Under the pieces are notes generated by a model that was given only the letters and a program-made list of their open reading frames with translations, made no database searches and was not told where the DNA came from. A DNA stretch of 64,000 bases from Pedobacter roseus (GTDB taxonomy: Bacteria > Bacteroidota > Bacteroidia > Sphingobacteriales > Sphingobacteriaceae), in the NCBI RefSeq assembly GCF_014395225.1, contig NZ_CP060723.1, positions 744,001 to 808,000 on the forward strand, written 5' to 3'. How positions within the stretch are numbered: position 1 is the stretch's first letter; each line of letters begins with the position of its first letter. Made by a program: the position numbers and the translations under genes. Positions 61,001-64,000 of the stretch are shown in pieces.

Positions 61001-61421
61001 CATGCTTGATCTCATTAAAAAGCAATTGCAAAACCGGGGAATCAGGTATGAATACCTTACGGGGCAAACGCGCAAAAGAGAAGAAGTGGTCACCTCTTTT
61101 CAGCAGAATGCCGACATCCCTGTTTTTCTGATCAGTTTAAAAGCAGGTGGAACGGGACTCAACTTAACGGAAGCTGATTATGTTTATCTCGTAGATCCAT
61201 GGTGGAATCCTGCGGTAGAAAACCAGGCCATAGATCGGGCGTATCGAATCGGTCAGCATAAAAATGTAATGGCGGTGCGTTTAATCTGCCCTGATACCAT
61301 CGAAGAAAAAATTATGAAACTACAGGCTACTAAAAAGGATCTGGTTAAAGATCTGATCCAGACTGACGGAAGTTTGTTTAAAAACATGACCAAGAAAGAA
61401 TTATTGGGGTTGTTGAGTTAA
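58008..61421 (+). CDS. SWIM-zinc-finger SNF2-family helicase
   Basis: 1137 residues. A SWIM zinc finger is near the N-terminus (C88, C90, C98, H100). After about 500 residues of beta-rich bacterial SNF2 N-terminal region, the SNF2 ATPase starts near 680: motif I DDMGLGKTIQ (K710), motif II DESQ (801-804, replacing DEAH), then LKAGGTGLNLTEADYVYLVD, PWWNPAVENQAIDRAYRIGQ. These enzymes translocate on double-stranded DNA and are linked to recombination, repair or transcription. It is encoded 25 bp behind the HigA-type gene; the higBA promoter might also feed it, otherwise its promoter must lie inside higA. Confidence 0.92.
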   Translation: MSEQVTAQQLSEQHPYDYILKDFNLKDLSQVVILKHLSGLIHTDVKGFYQLFPEQIEIDYAAFSDEASGLAFPIVQLQQNDNSVKLSCRCAAPKNKLCEHQARVLYNILQRQELLIFFDANLRRQKLAKIAVDYGLEKENDFDLLFNLRYENGQLDIRPKMDALQPFNKEAQQNLQELLLPPANAKVKLQSKSDKAKMILVLGQHRYYNNLVVELFEAETTKSGKVKNPIKSVNPNDLLFKTDDHDLVKFYSGITTFQQNYNADQNDAEIEALRAIVKNPQRISFYLQDSKQSSAIQASTITAVNVHLLEVDLRLSVNQRDDYYEITGRLIIEGKSYELDNLVLVHQYFVKLKDQLYLIGRLDFLRVIGFFQKQSNRLILHKTKYPEFQKTILVPLEGSIHVDYSYLKPATKSQIEEKGFDLENEQLIYLSESEDYILLTPVMRYGNLEIPVLSKKQIQAKDKLGNIFKLARDEQAELQFISNVIRSHPYFYEQMENDFLFEQNSYDSFYLHRKRFLEAAWFLEAFEVWRNKGIHILGFNQLKNNKLSEFQAKINIEVLSGTDWFETKVKVKFGKQQVALKLLHKSIRNKSKFVTLDDGTQGILPDEWIEKFAAYFSAGELTEEAIITPKIKFASINELYEDALLDGEVKNELKLYKQKFEGTDSIQEVEVPKGLTATLRHYQKDGLNWLNFLDDFNFGACLADDMGLGKTIQILAFILSQREKVEHNTNLVVVPASLIFNWKAEVEKFAPSIKVKTIYAGERTKTTDTFDDYEIILTSYGTLLSDIRFLKDYRFNYIFLDESQLIKNPDSQRYKAVRMLQSRNKVVMTGTPIENNTFDLYGQLSFACPGLFGSKQQFADLYSTPIDQFKDSRRAEELQKKIRPFILRRNKEQVAKELPDKTEIVLYCEMGEEQREVYEANKKEIQDFILGKQEDDLPKSSMHVLKSITTLRQICNSAALLADGKSYLQASSKIDVLMEQIESKAGNHKILVFSQFVTMLDLIKKQLQNRGIRYEYLTGQTRKREEVVTSFQQNADIPVFLISLKAGGTGLNLTEADYVYLVDPWWNPAVENQAIDRAYRIGQHKNVMAVRLICPDTIEEKIMKLQATKKDLVKDLIQTDGSLFKNMTKKELLGLLS

Positions 61422-61482
61422 ATGTTCGCTATTATTTCATGAAGACATTACCATCGTGCCAAAAGTAGATTCAAAAATTGTT

Positions 61483-61552
61483 CGTCATTCCCACGCAGGT
61501 GGGAATCGTAATGCAATAAGCTTTAAGATTCCCAATCAAGTTGGGAATGACG
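61483..61552. repeat. REP-like palindromic element
   Basis: 70 bp, outer arms CGTCATTCCC / GGGAATGACG, hairpins ATTCCCAC/GTGGGAAT and ATTCCCAA/TTGGGAAT, same architecture as 42581-42650. It lies between the convergent SNF2 and Rossmann-fold genes. Confidence 0.85.
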
Positions 61553-61590
61553 ATGCGGCTAATCAATGCAACTCACAATAAGGTAAATAA

Positions 61591-62424
61591 CTAAATCCCT
61601 ACCTCAAACTCATAACCCAGAAATTCAGGCACATTCAAACTTTCTACAATTTTCCAATCCTTCTTTTCTGCAATAAAGTTGGGCTCAGCAAGGCCGGTAG
61701 ATTTAGCCGCATTGGTGTAAAAGTCCATTTTTGCAGGATGATTTGGAGCACAGGCATTGTAAGTTCTGCCAAAGGCTTGTTTCTCTAATATTTTAACCGC
61801 AATACCTACCGCATCGGTTTGATGGATCAAATTTACAGGAGCCAGGCCATTCGGTACATTGCTTTTTCCGGCAAAAAATCTTCCAGGGTTACGGTCGGGG
61901 CCAATTAAACCTGCAAAGCGGATTACTGTGCAATTTTCAGGATATAATACTTTAAAAAGCTGCTCTGCAGCTAAAACAATTCTTCCCGAATCGGTGTCTG
62001 GATTGGTTTCACTGCTTTCATTTACCGCTTTATTTTCATCTGCATAAACACTGGTTGAGCTAATCAGCACCACATTTTTCGATTTATCTTTCGCAGCTGC
62101 TAAAATTGATTTGATCTTTTGGGGATAATCATGAAGCTCAGTAGAATTCCGCTTTGGTGGAATACAGATAAATAAGGTGTCCGCTTCAAAAAACGCTTCC
62201 CCGGCTACAATTGCATCTGCAGTAAAATTGATTAAATAAGGTTGTATATTTTCAGCCTGAAGTATGGCTAATTTCTCCTGACTGGTTGTTGAACCTTTAA
62301 CAGCATAATTCAAACTAATCAGCTTTTTGGCCAAAGCCAATCCAAACCAGCCGCAACCTAAAATAGAAACGATATTGTTTTTTATATTCACGATACAAAT
62401 ATCAGCTAAATTTACTTCAGACAA
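61591..62424 (-). CDS. NAD(P)-binding Rossmann-fold protein (SDR a-type, YeeZ-like)
   Basis: 277 residues, or about 266 from the GTG at 62391 that starts directly before the nucleotide-binding strand. The Gly-rich motif is GCGWFGLALAKKL, and later IPPKRNSTELHDYPQKIKSI, VVLISSTSVYADENKAVNES and NPGRFFAGKSNVPNGLAPVN. It resembles NAD-dependent epimerases with the Thr/Ser-rich SSTSVY strand and no clear YxxxK. The substrate is unknown. Convergent with the helicase gene. Confidence 0.8.
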   Translation of the reverse strand: MSEVNLADICIVNIKNNIVSILGCGWFGLALAKKLISLNYAVKGSTTSQEKLAILQAENIQPYLINFTADAIVAGEAFFEADTLFICIPPKRNSTELHDYPQKIKSILAAAKDKSKNVVLISSTSVYADENKAVNESSETNPDTDSGRIVLAAEQLFKVLYPENCTVIRFAGLIGPDRNPGRFFAGKSNVPNGLAPVNLIHQTDAVGIAVKILEKQAFGRTYNACAPNHPAKMDFYTNAAKSTGLAEPNFIAEKKDWKIVESLNVPEFLGYEFEVGI

Positions 62425-62499
62425 TTATTAAAATAAAGGAGGATTTTGTTTCTCAATTCACAGGCATAGCTTTGCCACCTAGCCCCGGGTGCAGCAGGT

Positions 62500-62536
62500 A
62501 CCCTGCAGGGTTGAGGTACGAAGACCGAAGCGTACC
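62500..62536. repeat. GC-rich palindromic element
   Basis: Perfect 12-bp palindrome ACCCTGCAGGGT (62500-62511), then the hairpin GGTACG-N10-CGTACC (62515-62536). This 37-bp piece within about 90 bp of clearly higher GC than the surroundings lies between the Rossmann-fold and thymidine kinase genes. Confidence 0.6.
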
Positions 62537-62627
62537 GCGAAACACGGGAACAAACTTTAATTTTAGCACGGATACTGCGCTTCAGAAAAAGAATACGCAT
62601 TTACCAATTAACTAATGAACCAACTAA

Positions 62628-63209
62628 CTATCCTTTACCCAAATTATAACAGGCCCTGCACCGTGGTTCATAACTTTCCTTTTCGCCCAATAAAACAGTC
62701 GCTTCATCAGCAGCGGTACGGTAGCTGTAAAGTGCCGGGTTGCCACAGCAAACACAAACAGCATTTACTTTGGTTACATGTTCGGCAATGGCCATCAAAG
62801 CCGGCATCGGACCGAAAGGTTTGCCTGTAAAATCCATATCCAATCCTGCTACAATCACACGGATACCCCTAAGGGCCAGTTTGTTACAAACATCAGGCAA
62901 TTCATCGTCGAAAAACTGTGCCTCATCTATCCCTACAACTTGCGTATTGGTGCCCAACAATAAAATAGCTGATGCACTATCAACCGGGGTAGAATTGATT
63001 GAATTCAGATCGTGCGATACCACTGCGGTTTCGTGGTAACGGGTATCGGTGCGGGGTTTAAAAATTTCGACATTCAATTTAGCAATCTGCGCTCTTTTTA
63101 ACCTTCTGATCAACTCTTCGGTTTTACCAGAAAACATAGAGCCACATACCACTTCTATACTTCCCGAAAATTCGCCTCTTCTCCTAAAATTTTGTTCGCT
63201 AAATAACAT
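62628..63209 (-). CDS. tdk: Thymidine kinase
   Basis: 193 residues, the usual length of bacterial type II thymidine kinase. Walker A GSMFSGKT at 23-30, DEAQFF (D95, E96) with the lasso region, and the four zinc-binding cysteines in VCVCCGNPA and RCRACYN near the C-terminus. It phosphorylates thymidine in the salvage pathway. Transcribed towards the left; the acidic protein at 63333 starts divergently 124 bp away. Confidence 0.96.
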   Translation of the reverse strand: MLFSEQNFRRRGEFSGSIEVVCGSMFSGKTEELIRRLKRAQIAKLNVEIFKPRTDTRYHETAVVSHDLNSINSTPVDSASAILLLGTNTQVVGIDEAQFFDDELPDVCNKLALRGIRVIVAGLDMDFTGKPFGPMPALMAIAEHVTKVNAVCVCCGNPALYSYRTAADEATVLLGEKESYEPRCRACYNLGKG

Positions 63210-63332
63210 GCCCGATTTTTTATTCCCCTATGTTCGCTCTATAATTTTTAAACCGAACAAATATGAGAATTATGTGTTATTTTTGGACACATAGTTACCA
63301 ACATAAATCGCTAAAAAATTCGTTTTAACTTT

Positions 63333-64000
63333 ATGATGAACCAACAGGATATTTTCAGAAAAATCGGCAATATTTTAACAGAATTAAATGAGCAATATCA
63401 GTTCCTAGCTCAAAATCCTCAACAATTAAACGATTTGGAGCTGGAGCTTTTCCTGGCCAATGCCCATTTTCTTTCCGATCATGTTAATATCGTCAAAAAA
63501 CTGAATACGGCAGTAGAGGATAAAGCTCCTCAGGCTGGAAATCATGTTTTGTTGGCTGAACAGAATACAATCATTTTACCAGAAGCTGAAAATATCGCTA
63601 CAGCCGAAAGCGAAAGCTTTGCACCTCAGGAATTGGAAGAAATAGCGACCGCTGAGGAAGAGGATGAACGTATTGACGTTAAGCCTGAACAGGAAAAATG
63701 GGATGATGAGGTAATTGAAGAAGAAAAGGCTGAAACAATTTTAAATCAGGATTTTTTCAAACCTGATCAGGACGACCATACTTTTGAATTTGTATTGGGT
63801 AACCACGATGAAAATGCACAGTTTGATTACGAAGCAAATCCGATAGCTATCGGATCTGTAGAAGAAATTTTCGACCGTCCGTTAAGTAAAGAAGAGGCCG
63901 AAATTTTAGCACAGAAAAAAAGGATACACGAAAAAGAAGCATTAGCTCCACAAGAAGATGTTTTGCCTGCTGAAGATGATGAAATTGGCCCTGAACCTTT
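63333..64000 (+). CDS. Acidic protein of unknown function (3' end outside window)
   Basis: An open frame runs from the ATG at 63333 to the window end, giving at least 222 residues. The sequence is strongly acidic (APQELEEIATAEEEDERIDV, DEVIEEEKAETILNQDFFKP) with one helical N-terminal part (FRKIGNILTELNEQYQFLA) and the recurrent block GSVEEIFDRPLSKEEAEILA. Proteins of this kind occur in Sphingobacteriaceae with no known function. An 18-bp palindrome with core CCGATAGCTATCGG lies inside the coding region at 63838-63855. Confidence 0.7.
   Translation, partial: MMNQQDIFRKIGNILTELNEQYQFLAQNPQQLNDLELELFLANAHFLSDHVNIVKKLNTAVEDKAPQAGNHVLLAEQNTIILPEAENIATAESESFAPQELEEIATAEEEDERIDVKPEQEKWDDEVIEEEKAETILNQDFFKPDQDDHTFEFVLGNHDENAQFDYEANPIAIGSVEEIFDRPLSKEEAEILAQKKRIHEKEALAPQEDVLPAEDDEIGPEP

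Noticed and set aside
62412..62600. 62-codon ORF on the minus strand between tdk and the Rossmann-fold gene
   Set aside because: It covers the GC-rich palindromes and has a random composition; no start signal or homologous pattern.

Overview
The window looks like chromosomal DNA of a Bacteroidota bacterium of the Sphingobacteriaceae, most likely a Pedobacter-type soil or plant-associated species. Evidence: low GC with A-rich translation starts and almost no Shine-Dalgarno sequences, promoters of the Bacteroidota form TTG-N18-20-TAnnTTTG, SusC/SusD with an ECF sigma/FecR pair, OMP_b-brl TonB receptors, LytS/LytTR signalling, DUF1080 and many small lipoproteins. The genus is inferred, since there is no rRNA here. 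No insertion sequence, prophage or CRISPR array is visible.

Layout. 1-7.5 kb: end of an unknown protein, dnaX, secreted proteins, a gluzincin-type peptidase and an AraC regulator. 7.7-8.9 kb: rpsF-rpsR-rplI, with promoter, unusual Shine-Dalgarno sequences and terminator. 9-17.8 kb: a DUF4143 ATPase behind 33-bp repeats, an SDR enzyme, DUF1080, mtgA, a large AsmA-like protein and small conserved genes. 17.9-23.1 kb: an exported TldD/TldE-like pair and a two-gene membrane Fe-S module. 23.3-25.5 kb: two tRNA-Phe genes in a 146-bp duplication, then a three-gene HipBST-like toxin-antitoxin locus with three operators spaced exactly 41 bp. 25.5-31 kb: small enzymes, an S41 lipoprotein protease and an LLM flavoenzyme. 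31.5-42.6 kb: ECF sigma, FecR, SusC, a frameshifted SusD, a phosphodiesterase/alkaline phosphatase fusion, a calcineurin-type phosphoesterase and a phytase-like lipoprotein, which together look like an organophosphate acquisition locus. 42.7-47.1 kb: a TonB receptor divergent from a LytS/LytTR two-component pair. 49.6-57 kb: an L-rhamnose catabolic operon (transporter, aldolase-dehydrogenase fusion, isomerase, kinase, GntR regulator). 57.3-58 kb: HigBA-type toxin-antitoxin. 58-64 kb: SWIM/SNF2 helicase, Rossmann-fold protein, thymidine kinase and the start of an acidic protein.

Most notable: (i) the SusCD-plus-phosphoesterase locus, whose enzymes would strip phosphodiester, phosphomonoester and perhaps phytate substrates outside the cytoplasm under ECF/FecR control; (ii) a ten-A slippery run in dnaX with stops in both alternative frames immediately after it, which could give a short gamma form; (iii) strong Shine-Dalgarno sequences before rpsR and rplI, next to the genes for bS6 and bS18, which bury the anti-Shine-Dalgarno in Bacteroidota ribosomes; (iv) a HipBST-like operon with helically phased operators; (v) a rich set of intergenic repeats, including five palindromic CGTCAT...ATGACG elements and tandem repeats of 33, 42, 61, 118 and 154 bp. 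Two genes (susD and a DUF1801 gene) carry single-base frameshifts that may be real or assembly errors.
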